A program made the position numbers and the translations under genes. Below, one piece after another: positions 22,455-32,800 of a stretch of 64,000 bases of DNA (positions within the stretch are counted from its first letter, which is position 1; every line of letters starts with the position of its first letter). Origin of the DNA: Selaginella moellendorffii (taxonomy: Eukaryota; Streptophyta; Lycopodiopsida; Selaginellales; Selaginellaceae); assembly GCF_000143415.4 (NCBI RefSeq), contig NW_003314307.1, positions 1,423,002 through 1,487,001 on the forward strand, in the 5' to 3' direction. Under the pieces are notes generated by a model. The model was not told the origin of the DNA and did not search any database. It saw nothing but the letters and a program-made list of their open reading frames with translations.

Positions 22455-23560
22455 TGGAAGGATGAAACACAAATCCCTAAGCCCCAAAAGNNNNNNNNNN
22501 NNNNNNNNNNNNNNNNNNNNNNNNNNNNNNNNNNNNNNNNNNNNNNNNNNNNNNNNNNNNNNNNNNNNNNNNNNNNNNNNNNNNNNNNNNATACGGCTGT
22601 TGGGTGAAGCCCAAAGCGATCATCCCCCCACGGGGCTAGTGTGACATAGGAAAGCTATACTCAGGTGTTAGGTGATGATATATCCACTGAAGAGTCCAAA
22701 GTTAAAGTGAATATAGATAGACAAGCGGGGTAGCTTGGTGAAGTGTTCAAGAGTTAACTATAGTTCCCCCGGGAAATCGAATGATTAATGCTCCCAATCT
22801 AAGTGTGGGTGGCACTACCTACTTGGATACCTGGCGTGGCTCAATGGAACCTCGCTCTAGGCCTATGGCTAGAGCACCCAAAAGCAAAAGGTGGGGAAAG
22901 TACCTATGAGGCTCGTGTAGGGCCATGGGGTTCCAAAATGTTGTCCCAAAGTCCTGGACTGTGGAAAGGAGAAGGACCAATCCTCTTGTGTAGTGACCAA
23001 GGATACAGTCACATGGTGAGGAAGTCCTAGAGGATAGTAGGACTTAGTGGTCGGGCCTATGGGCCTTGACCCAATGACAGTGCTAGCAAACACGGCTATG
23101 GACAGGACGAGACTTGGTGGAGACTGAAAAAGGGATATTGGGGAAGGCTATTCCCCATGTTTATGGGCATCCTAAGGATGCTAAGGAGTGGATTTGAGAT
23201 GATAACTCCTGGATGGATAGTCTAATCTTTGAGAGATAGAACTATGATGTAGATGCTGTTAGATTACCTGTGTGACAAAGGTGAATGAGTATGGCTTTAG
23301 CATAATATGTTGATATATCAGTAGTACCTTTGGGTGTCGGTTATGGGATCGGACATGTGGAACACTTGGATCAAGTGTAAAAGTTGAGTGGCATGGATGC
23401 CATTCTCGAGGCTAGCAAGCCCCAAGTCTAGAATATGACTTATGGAAGTTGTGAGTGAGACTCCTCCAAGTGGTCGAAGGTGTGGTTAAGTGACTAAAGT
23501 AGAATGGAAAATTTAGTTGTTTATAAGAGGTCTTGATTTAAATATTCTTTCAAAAAATGC
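22455..23560 (+). mobile_element. LTR-type retrotransposon remnant spanning the gap
   Basis: GATGAAACACAAATCCCTAAGCCCC before the gap resembles the LTR start at 35374 (GAGACACAAAATCCCTAGGCCCC). After the gap GGTGAAGCCCAAAGCG (22603) is the conserved LTR box, and text such as TGGTGAAGTGTTCAAGAG and GTGGTGGCACTAC-like stretches parallels 3030-3130 of the solo LTR. No coding region. The homology is loose. Confidence 0.5.
22491..22590. other. Assembly gap (100 N)
   Basis: Exactly 100 undefined bases, a conventional placeholder. The true length is unknown. Any frame called across it is meaningless. Confidence 0.99.
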
Positions 23561-23889
23561 GAAGTTGTATGAGTAGTGGGGGGTCCTTACTTGAATAAGT
23601 TAGTGACCCCCTATCCTTTTTTCTAGAGTACCATAAAAGGGTTCACTTAGCACTAATTCATCTAGTGTTTACTTTTCAAACTTATTTTTATAATAAGAGG
23701 TTTGTTATTATTCTCTTTGTGTTAGTTGATATGGGCTTGAGTTTAACTTTTAATACTTAGTGTGTTGCCACATATTGCTGTCTATAGTTGTGTTACATGG
23801 TAAAACCAATCTTCATTCTTTATGGCAATAGCTATACACGTGTATTTTCACGGGATGAGGTGGACTTAATTATGCATGTAGGTGATTTC

Positions 23890-24155
23890 AAACTTAAGGT
23901 AAATCTTGCTCCACTGGGGCACCACTTCATATGAGTTAGGAGCACTGTAGATGCTTTCCCTTCTGAGAGTGGGAGTTACTCTTAAGCACTTTCTTGGATG
24001 GCCTCTCTAGCACCACTCGAGTCCATGCTCACTCCCATTCAAAGCTCCTAACCCTCAGTCCTAACCTCGAGTTAATTTGGAAGCACCATTAGAGAGTTCC
24101 TTCAAGATTGATTTCTAAACTTCATTATCCCTACTATACTTTTAGAACCCCTTGA
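23890..24155 (-). mobile_element. Fragment of the 2430-3588 LTR family
   Basis: In reverse orientation it matches 2870-3070 of the solo LTR: TTCTAAAAGTATAGTAGGGATA, a GAGTGAGCATGGACTCGAGTGGTGC-like stretch, and the AAGTGCTTAAGAGTAACTCCCACTC part. Substantially diverged. Confidence 0.6.
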
Positions 24156-24233
24156 CAAATGTCAATTTTAACATATGGTGTGATTCCCCTAACCAACTAG
24201 TAGAGTCAGACTTAAAACCTCTTTAATGCCAAA

Positions 24234-24406
24234 TATAAACTTATGAATTTGGACCTCTTAAGAGGTCACCCAATTCAATATTATTCAAACCCAAGGATGC
24301 TTAACCCCAAGTATCCCAAGACCTTTAACCAATTAGAAAAAATATGTATTCTTATTCATAAGCCTTTTTCGTCTATATTTCAAATCATTATCTTTGGTTG
24401 CTTATA
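24234..24406 (-). mobile_element. Degenerate Cassandra-type LTR with adjoining PBS region
   Basis: An old relative of the TRIM at 26376-26970. Minus strand: it starts near TATAAGCAACCAAAG (24406), contains the 5S-like stretches GGGGTTAAGCATCCTTGGG and GGGTGACCTCTTAAGAGGTCC, and ends near 24234. It is followed by a PBS-like TTTGGCATTAAAGAGG and the GAGTCAG.CT / TGGTGTGATTCC internal motif seen at 26700-26770. No second LTR was found nearby. Confidence 0.65.
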
Positions 24407-24539
24407 AATCTCATATGTTGATGAAGCTTGATAGAAGTATTAGCTTCTATATCAATTATAGTTCGTTAAATGAAGTGACTATCCTAGATATGTACCTCTT
24501 CCTTATATTACTAATATTTTGAATTGGTTGGGGAGAAAT

Positions 24540-25560
24540 CATTAATTCACTAAGTTAGATCTTACTTTTAGATACTGGAAAGTGTTGATAGCTAAGGAAG
24601 ATGTTCCCAAGACTGTTTTTTATACACTATTTAGTTTGCACGAGTTTTTGGTGATGCTATTTAATTTGAATAATGCTCTAGTAACTTTCTAGTAGATGAT
24701 AGATGAGGTTTTTTATGATATGCCGAATATGACTACTAACTTCATTAATGATGTTTTGATTCATTTGGAGGGGATGTGGGAAGAGTACGCCCATGATATT
24801 TGTAAGGTGTTAGATTGGTTACGAGAAGTTGGTTTAAAGCAAAAGCGATCGAAATGCGTGTTTGGGTCCAAAAACAAAATTTATACTAGGTATCATATTT
24901 CTCTTGAAGGTTTGCAAATTGATCCAAATAAAATTTTAGCTATTCTAAAGTTCCCTACTCCAAAGTTATGAATGATTTGCAATGCTTCCTAGGCAACGTG
25001 TATTATGTCAATTGTTTTATTTTGATCATATTGCACTGTTGCAAATATTGCTAAAGTAGTCAATATTATCTTTCATTTAGTTTGAGGATTATGAACATAT
25101 ATTTCAAGAATTCAAAGTGCTATTAATTACTCCTTTAGTTTTGGCACATCTTAATTACACTTGACCTTTCATTTTGCATATAAATGCTTTTGATATCGAA
25201 TTTGATGATGTTTTGATGCGAAAGCATGAGTGTGCCTAAGTAACGTCATCCCATTGCGTACATTAACCATACATTACAACCGGCCAAGATGAACTACTCT
25301 ATAATAAAGAAGGAGTGTTTAGCAATAATTTGGGATTTCAAGAAGTTTCATATATATTTGCATGGTTTTTAGACATTACTACAAGATAATTAGGCTGCAA
25401 TTACCTCATTAGTGAAGTGAAAGAACTTGGTTAGTTATATTTCTCAGTAAGCTCTAAACTTTTAGATATATGATTTCGAAGTTATTCATTGCCTGAATTT
25501 TATAATTGATGCTAACAACCTTTCTCAAGCTCCTCTCCCTTTCACTATTTTTTCTTGTTT
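24540..25560 (+). pseudogene. Fossil gypsy-type pol (RT to RNase H)
   Basis: Broken plus-strand frames resemble Ty3/gypsy pol. EFLVMLFNLNNA (about 24645) corresponds to the RT block [12 protein letters not shown] of the intact element. NDVLIHLEG (about 24752), LRSKCVFG-type text (QKRSKCVFG, about 24840) and DPNKILAI follow in the right order. Further on, VLAHLNYT / FILHINAF and SYIFAWFLDITT suggest RNase H. Many stops. The first Asp of the active site is replaced (IND), as in the intact copy. Confidence 0.6.
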
Positions 25561-26392
25561 TTAACAAGCATATTGTCTAACATCTATAGATTTTTTGGAC
25601 GAGGATTTTATATTATCAGCAATTATTATACTTGACATTCAGTGTCCACAAGATGAATACCACACTAGCAAGCTATAGTATTTATAATGACTTTAACATT
25701 ATAAATTTTAATATTAGTAGTTTACTATTTGTTTGTACTTTTTGTAATGCATTACATTTTAAAGATGAAAACGCTTCAATGTGTTGCCAGAATAACCAAG
25801 TTATATTACTTCCAATTTCACCTTTACCATTTGATTTACTTTCACTTTATATGCAAAATAAGAACTCTAATTTTAGAAAAAATATTAGACACTACAATAG
25901 TGCTCTTGCTTTTGCATCTATGTCTTCTAATATTGATATTGTAAAAGGTCATGGTCTTTATTGCTTTAAAATCCATGGTCAAATATATTATAATATTGTA
26001 TCAACACATCCTTTTGAAGATCAATATCAAATTTATGGACAACTTTATATGCTTGATACTCTAGAACCTACAGATATAAGAAAGCAAAACCCTTTTAATT
26101 CAAGCTGTGAGACAAACTTACTTAAACATCTTAATGCTCTCCTTCGTCATATTAACCCATATGCTCAAACTTTCAAAATGATGTATGAAATGGAACAAGA
26201 AGAAATTCATTTTGCTACACTTTCAGGTTATCCTATATATGGTGTTTACATGTTATTAAAAACTGAAGGAACTGATCCACGATGTTATAATGCTCCACGG
26301 ACAAATGATGTTGCTATTGTGTTTGTTAGTGATGATGGAGAACCACCACATAGTCGTGTGAAATTTGTGTATATTTGTAAGCTCCTGACTTT

Positions 26393-26448
26393 GGACTTCC
26401 CGGGAAGTCACTTAGCCCAGTACTATTCAAACCCAAGGACACTTAACC
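26393..26448 (-). promoter_or_regulatory. 5S rRNA-like boxes in the 3' LTR of the TRIM
   Basis: Same arrangement as in the other LTR: box A region 26448-26432 is unchanged, while box C (26421-26393) reads ACTGGGCTAAGTGACT with three transitions against the 5' LTR copy. The two LTRs have thus diverged a little since insertion. Confidence 0.8.
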
Positions 26449-26792
26449 CCAAGTATCCAAAGACCCTTAACCGATTGGAAAAGGGGGTGCACTCTTGTTT
26501 ATGGGCCCTTTCCCTTTATATTTGAACTTTAACGGATCGTCTCTCGAGTTGTTCCCTTTAGTTGCTTACAATCCACCACACTTCCCTGCAAATTCACGCC
26601 CTCGTGAATGGTAGCTGAGAGCCGCAGCTCTCCTGAGAGCCCTGCTCTCTTGACACCCTACCCCTCGGGTCAAGCCCAGCAGGAGCAAACTGGACCAGCC
26701 AGATGTTAATCAACATGTGGTGTAATTCCTCTAGCCAACTAACAGAGTCGGACCCGAGACCCCTCTGATACCAAATGTAAGCTCCTGAGTTT

Positions 26793-26848
26793 GGACTTCC
26801 CGGGAGGTCACCCAGCCCAGTATTATTTAAACCCAAGGACACTTAACC
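26793..26848 (-). promoter_or_regulatory. 5S rRNA-like internal Pol III promoter in TRIM LTR
   Basis: On the minus strand, box A region GGTTAAGTGTCCTTGGG (26848-26832) resembles plant 5S GTTAAGCGTGCTTGGG. Box C region ACTGGGCTGGGTGACC followed by TCCCGGGAAGTCC (26821-26793) is nearly identical to 5S (GGATGGGTGACCTCC.GGGAAGTCC). Spacing is close to that in 5S genes. Pol III transcription is known for Cassandra elements. Activity here is inference. Confidence 0.85.
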
Positions 26849-29800
26849 CCAAGTATCCCAAGACCCTTAACTGATTGGAAAAGGGGGTGCACTCTTGTTC
26901 ATGGGCCCTTTCCCTCTATATTTGAACCCTAACGGATCGTTTCTCGAATCGTTCCCTTTGGTTGCTTACAATATCTAACTGTAAGCAATTCTAAATGTAT
27001 CTCAACACTTGATTATAATGGTGATCCAATGGTTTACCCATTAATATTTCCTTTTGGTGACAAAGGCTGGCATAAAAATATTTATAATTCCGGACGTCGA
27101 ATTATATTACTCCAATATTATGCATATTGTTTATCTATAAGAGACACAATATACTTTGGTTTTGATCAAATTTTACATGCAGGAAAACTCACACAATAAT
27201 ATATAGTCAATGCTTATGTAAAAGTTGAAAGCAATAATTTGAATTACCATCGCACTCATCAGAAATAATTGCAAGTTGAAATGTGTATTGGTCTTATGGA
27301 TTATGTTGCAACCTGTGCTACTAATGAAAATATAAATCTAGGCAAGAATGTTATTCAAAAAAATTTAACTATGAAACTACTTTTAGTATTCATGGATATC
27401 CAAATTATTATCGACTTGATAATGGCTGCACTTTTCTAAAAAATGGGTGCTATATTGATAATCATTAGGTATTGCCTTATAATAAATACCTTTGTAAAAA
27501 ATATAATGCTCATATTAATATTAAAATTTGTGCTACTATTAAAAGTATTAAATATTTATTTCAATATGTCTATAAAGGTTATGATTGTGCTACAATGGAA
27601 ATCCATTCAGCAACCCAACAACCTAATAATATTTTAAATTGGGATGAAATCTCAACTTTTTAAATATATATTATGTATCTGCTCCAGAAGCATTATAGAA
27701 ACTTTTTAAATTTAAAATGCATGGTTGTTTGACCCCTATAATCCATCTTCCTATCCATCTTCTAAATTTTCAAAACGTTTATTTTATAGAAGGTTCTGAA
27801 CAAATGGCACTTCAAAGAGCTACTCAAAATGATACAATGTTGATAAAACGGTTTGAATTAAATATAAATGACCCAAATGCTAGACCATATATATATCCTG
27901 AAAGCCCTTTATATTATATATTTAACCCTTATACTCATAATTGGCAAATTTGACATACAAGAAATGTCATTCCCCAAATGTATTCTATATCGCCATTCAA
28001 TGTTGAACTATATCATTTATGTCTTATTTTACTCCATAAAAAAGATGTTATGTATTTCAAAAATCTCAAGATAGTTAATAATATTTATTATGACACATTT
28101 CAACAAGTTGCAGATGCAATGAGGCTTATAGCTGATGATATCAAATGGGAAAAATGTTTAGAAGATACTTATTTTTTAGAATGCTATCACTATTAAAACA
28201 ATTATTTGTATTACTTTGTATCTTTTGCATTCCAAAAGATCCATAATTTTTATGGGATAAATTTAAAGACTTCCTCTCTAAGGATTTTATGCAAATAAAT
28301 CTAATTTTTCATTATGAACATGCTTTACATGATATAAATATTAAAATGAAAATGCATAGCAAAATTAATCAAAACTACCATCTATCTTTCCTGTCTGAAA
28401 ATTTTTATCATGAAAATAATATCAACTCAAGACAAATATATCAAAATTTTGAATAAAATATTCCTCAATTTAATCAAGAATAGTTAAATATTTTTAATGA
28501 TATTCTTAATGTTATTGATCACCCAATTGAGCATAATTCATACATTTTCATTGATGGCCCTAGTAGTACTGGTAAAAAAATTCTTCTTAACACTTTTATA
28601 AATATTTTACAACTGAAAAAAAAAAATGTTAGCATGGCTTGAACAGAAATTGCATGTACTTTACTTTATAATGGCTAAACTTCATACATTACTTTTAAAC
28701 TTCCTGTTAAAATAAATGAGACATTAACTTTTACTATAAATACTAATAGTGAAGCAGATATAAGTATCAGAACTACTAATGTATTATTATGGGATGAAAT
28801 AAGTATGGTTCACACTCATGCATTCACTGCTATTAATCAAGTGTTGCGAGACCTAAAAATACATCATTACCTTTTTGTGGCATAATTGTTGTCACTAGCG
28901 GGGACTTTAGACAAACACTTCCAGTTATTTCACATGGATATAGGGCATAAATTGTTTTAATGAATAAATTATAAAGATTATTTAGAAAGTTATCTTTGAA
29001 AACAAATATGTGGCTTGCTAAAAGTGATAAATCATGGGCTGAATGGCTTCTCAAAGTCAGAAATAGTGAAAATTTTCAAAATTTACCATCTTTACCTTCT
29101 AACTTCATTTTATTACCTCATACACAACTAATTTATTCATCTATTATTGATTTTGTCTACCCTTCAGTACTTGATATTTCAAACCCTTATATTGCAGCCA
29201 ATCAAGTCATACTTATCCCATTTAACGATGACACATTTGCAATCAATAACACTATTGTCTCTAGATTACAAGGTGATACATATATCTATAAAAATATTGA
29301 TTTTGTTAATATTGAACATCCTGAAAATTTTCCAATAGAATTCCTAAATTCTATCACACCTTCTAGTCTCCCACCACATAAACTCTCTCTCAAACAAGAT
29401 GCTATTCTTATCCTCTTAAGGACTATGTCTCCATCAGCAGGACTATGCAATGGCACATGTCTCATCCTGAAAAATACACTACCAAATGTTTTAGACTGTG
29501 AAATTGTGATGGGGCAATTTAAAGGGACAAGAGTTTTTATCCCACATATCACACTAATACCATCAAATATAAAAATTCTGTTCAAAATGTCCAGAAGACA
29601 ATTTCCAATCCGTTTAGGTTACTACTTAACAATCTCCAAATGCCGAGGATAGACATTTGACTGAGTTCGAGTTTACTTGCCCCACCTAGTTTTCACTCAT
29701 GGGCAACTTTATGTAGCTTTATCAAGATGCACATCACCACATGGCATTGAAATTAAAGTTCAAAACATCACACGCCAAGGCAACCTCCTTCCTCAAGATC

Positions 29801-29874
29801 CTTCTATTTTTACAATTAATACTGTTTATAAAGAAGTTTTATATTAAACCTCTTTGTAAACCACCCAGCATTTG

Positions 29875-32800
29875 CAGAGACTAACTCCTGATACTAAGGG
29901 AGGCTTGGGGTGAAAGCCCAAAGCGTGTGTTCCTCAAGGGGGAGGGGGATATGGGGGGTTCCAAATGTATAGTAGGGATAGTGGGTAGGTCGGGCATGGC
30001 TGACTAACCTGAGGCATAGTTTAGCTCCCGCTTGCATGCTTGTCCTTGTTCTGCGTTCGGCTTGGGTTTAAGCCCAAGCTCCACACTATGCTAGCTAGTG
30101 GAGTACCCATGTCCTCGCGTTAGGCCACCGGTATGTAAAAATAGTGCCAAACTCCATTTAGCTCCATTTTGCATGCTGGTCTTGGCATTGGGATGCTGGT
30201 TGCTCTAGGACCGTTCCAAGTCACTCCAGGCTCCTGTCCCTTCACTCCTTGGGCTGTATGGTTAGGAGTTGCTCCGTGGTTCGGTTTCGTCACTCCTCGG
30301 CTCCACGCTTGGGAGTTTGGCACCGTTCCTTCGTTCAGTGGCCCAAGGCCCTGAACCTCGGGTTCCGCACCATTGTTCTTTGGACATGTGGCATATAGCA
30401 CGTGGCATGTGTCACGTGGCATAAAGAGGGTTTAGGTTCCGCTTCGTGGTGTTATCCTATGGTAAACCACCATAGGATAAAGGGTAAAATCCACGTTCGC
30501 TACATTTAGTATCAGAGGATGAGTCTCAGTGAGTACTATTCAATGAGATTGGGCAACTAGTCTTGTTGCATACGCAGAGATGAAAATGATGATCCGAGTG
30601 GGTACACGTTTGGGTGCAAAGGCTTTGCAGTCATTCTTTGGGTATGGATTTGGTTACTTTTTTGTACCATAATAATGTGAGCTTGCTCTTGGGCTCATAG
30701 GATGGATTTGAGTTGTTTCGTTTGCACGAATTTGCGCTTAGGCTCGTGAGTGAGGCACATTAGTAACTCAAGGTTGCACTTTGAGTTGGCAGGATTAATG
30801 TTAGCCTATCGTTGGTTCCATGAGTTGTTCCATGTATCATGGGTGAAAGTAAAGCATCCCTGGGTTTGCTATGAGTGGCAAATAGGCTGGTCCATAGCTG
30901 TTTAGCATGGCACTAGTAGATCCTTCCTAGGCATGATTATAAGTGGATCAATTAAGACTGTAAGGATTAGTCTATTGGTTCAAGTAGTCATTGCCGTGCT
31001 CTCTCATAAACTTTTCTTGGATCGAACTGAAGGCAGTCCAAAAGCAAGCTTGAGGTTTAGTCAAAGATGAGACTGAAAAGAGAATTGTCAGGGACGAAGG
31101 ATCAAACATGTAAATCATTTTCACTTGGAGAGATGATTTGCAATGAAGTGTTAACTCATTGCTCATGTTCACAATATGCAATCAAGAGTCCTTACCTTGA
31201 TGCATGTTGGAAGTGATAGTCTTACAAGTGGTGAGTTATGGGATGGATAGTGGTGAAACGCTAAACCATTTTGTCTAAGCTCACTATTGGAAGACTTGGG
31301 TTGCAATGCTCAATTCTTTTCCGAGGAACTTTGTTATTGCTCCTTGAGTAGCTTGGTGTTGGATTAGTGTTGAGTTTGGTCGGAAAGAGAGTGGCATGAA
31401 CTTGTCTGTGTTGTGAACAAAAGTTAGTGGTGTTAGGTGTTGTAAATCTCTATTGATGGGGTGTGGCATTTATGTTGCATTTTGTCGAATCGAGTTGACA
31501 CTTGATATTCACATAAACCTTTGCAGTAGTGACAGGGGCATTGCTCATAGTGTTGCTTGATTGATAATCAAATTATTGTGATTTATATCATATCCATGTG
31601 ATAATGAGCAATGTGTTTACGAAGTTGCTTGGGTAAATGATGATCAACCCTAAAGTGGTTGATGGAGAAGCTAGTCTACTTGCACGAAGTAGCATTGTAG
31701 TAGCTTTGACTGGATTCTCAATGGTGGTCCATTATGCTAAGCTTAAGTTGGTACCTTGTTTCCTTGAGTTTGCCCATTAGGTGTTGGAAAAGGGTTATAG
31801 CATTCACTTGCTATGGCTTGTTGGTTGATCCATTAGCACTTGGAGTAGATTGTTGGATGGAGAAGATGTGTAGTTGGGGCATTGACATCACTAGCACTTA
31901 TGTTAGTGGAAGTGACATTATTATTTCGAGTGATGAGGAATTTTTCTTGGACTTTGATTTTCTATGTCATTTTTCTTGTTAGTGTTTTGACTTCACATTA
32001 GATCTTGAAGGTGATTGAAGAAGGGTGTTAGTGCAATGTGGATATCTGAAAATGTGGTCTTCGTGATCAAGCCTTGGATGTTCATTTTGCACTTTGCGGA
32101 TGTCAGAGTTGGATGTCGGAAAAATGGGCAAAGATGTTCGATGCTTAAGCATGCTATTAGGTCATAAGAATCTGTGTTAAGGTGAGCCTATGTGAAGTTG
32201 TTGGTAGAAAGAAGTTGGTTGAGTCTTGAAAGTTTGCATTCCTGGACTAAGAGTCATTCTTTCTCTAGGATGGAAATTTTCCACAAACTTTCTTAGGCTT
32301 TTCCAATGGTTGATTTATTGATCACTTTGCCAAAAACCATTCCATTTTCGTAAGCCAGTACAAACTAGTGAAGGGTTTGGAGTTGACTTCGGTTAGCTTA
32401 GATCTTAGTAGGTAATTTGTATGATGCGATCCGAAAGGGATGCTGACTTTTGGAGCTAAGGCAATTGAGTTGGATAGAGTTTGGAGTTGGTATAGAAAAG
32501 TGGCCGTTGCACTTTTCTAAGAAGGGTGACCCTTGTGCCTTTCTTCTGTAGCGTTATGCTTGGTGGCAGGTTGCACTTTGCATTACGTTAGACTCTATGA
32601 GAGTAGTGAACTTTCACTAATCTTGACTTAGTCTTGGTAGCACTGCGCCTTGGCTGAGGATGGTAATGTCCAACTTAGTTGTTTGAGTTTGAGATGTTAG
32701 TACCCGTACTATAGCTTTGTTTATGAGGAGGTTGTGTACCGATATGAGTCCATCTCATGGTCTTCACTTTAGTTTTGACTAAGTGTTGATCATGCATAGC

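Larger units (their letters stand above)
26376..26970 (-). mobile_element. Cassandra-type TRIM retrotransposon
   Basis: A 595 bp element with two 195 bp LTRs (26376-26570 and 26776-26970), each bounded by TGTAAGC...GCTTACA. Minus orientation: 5' LTR 26970-26776, directly followed by PBS TTTGGTATCAGAGG (initiator tRNA-Met type). A 205 bp non-coding interior ends in purine-rich GGGAAGTGTGGTGG before the 3' LTR. The flanks ATATT (26371-26375) and ATATC (26971-26975) fit a 5 bp target duplication with one change. It interrupts the Helitron coding DNA. Each LTR contains 5S-rRNA-like sequence with the internal control boxes (separate entry), the defining mark of Cassandra elements. No protein is encoded, so mobilisation must be in trans. 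Confidence 0.9.
25632..29850 (+). mobile_element. Decayed Helitron (RepHel remnants)
   Basis: 25632-26370 gives an open frame with Helitron-helicase-like N-terminal text (SFKIHGQIYYNI, DPRCYNAPRTNDVA). After the TRIM insertion it resumes near 27000 (MVYPLIFPFGDKGWH), continues with KYNAHINIKICATIKSIKYL (about 27500-27560), then PIF1-like helicase: Walker A DGPSSTGKK (about 28555) and Walker B LLWDEISMVH (about 28790). It ends with the conserved [14 protein letters not shown] block (about 29705-29740). Stops and shifts are frequent. The DNA that should hold the Rep HUH/Tyr motifs, around 27350-27400, is compressed or deleted. Terminal TC/CTRR ends were not found. A LARD LTR fragment abuts at 29875. 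Confidence 0.85.

Noticed and set aside
22462-22644. Frame spanning the N gap
   Set aside because: Its middle is undefined sequence, so it is not evidence of coding.
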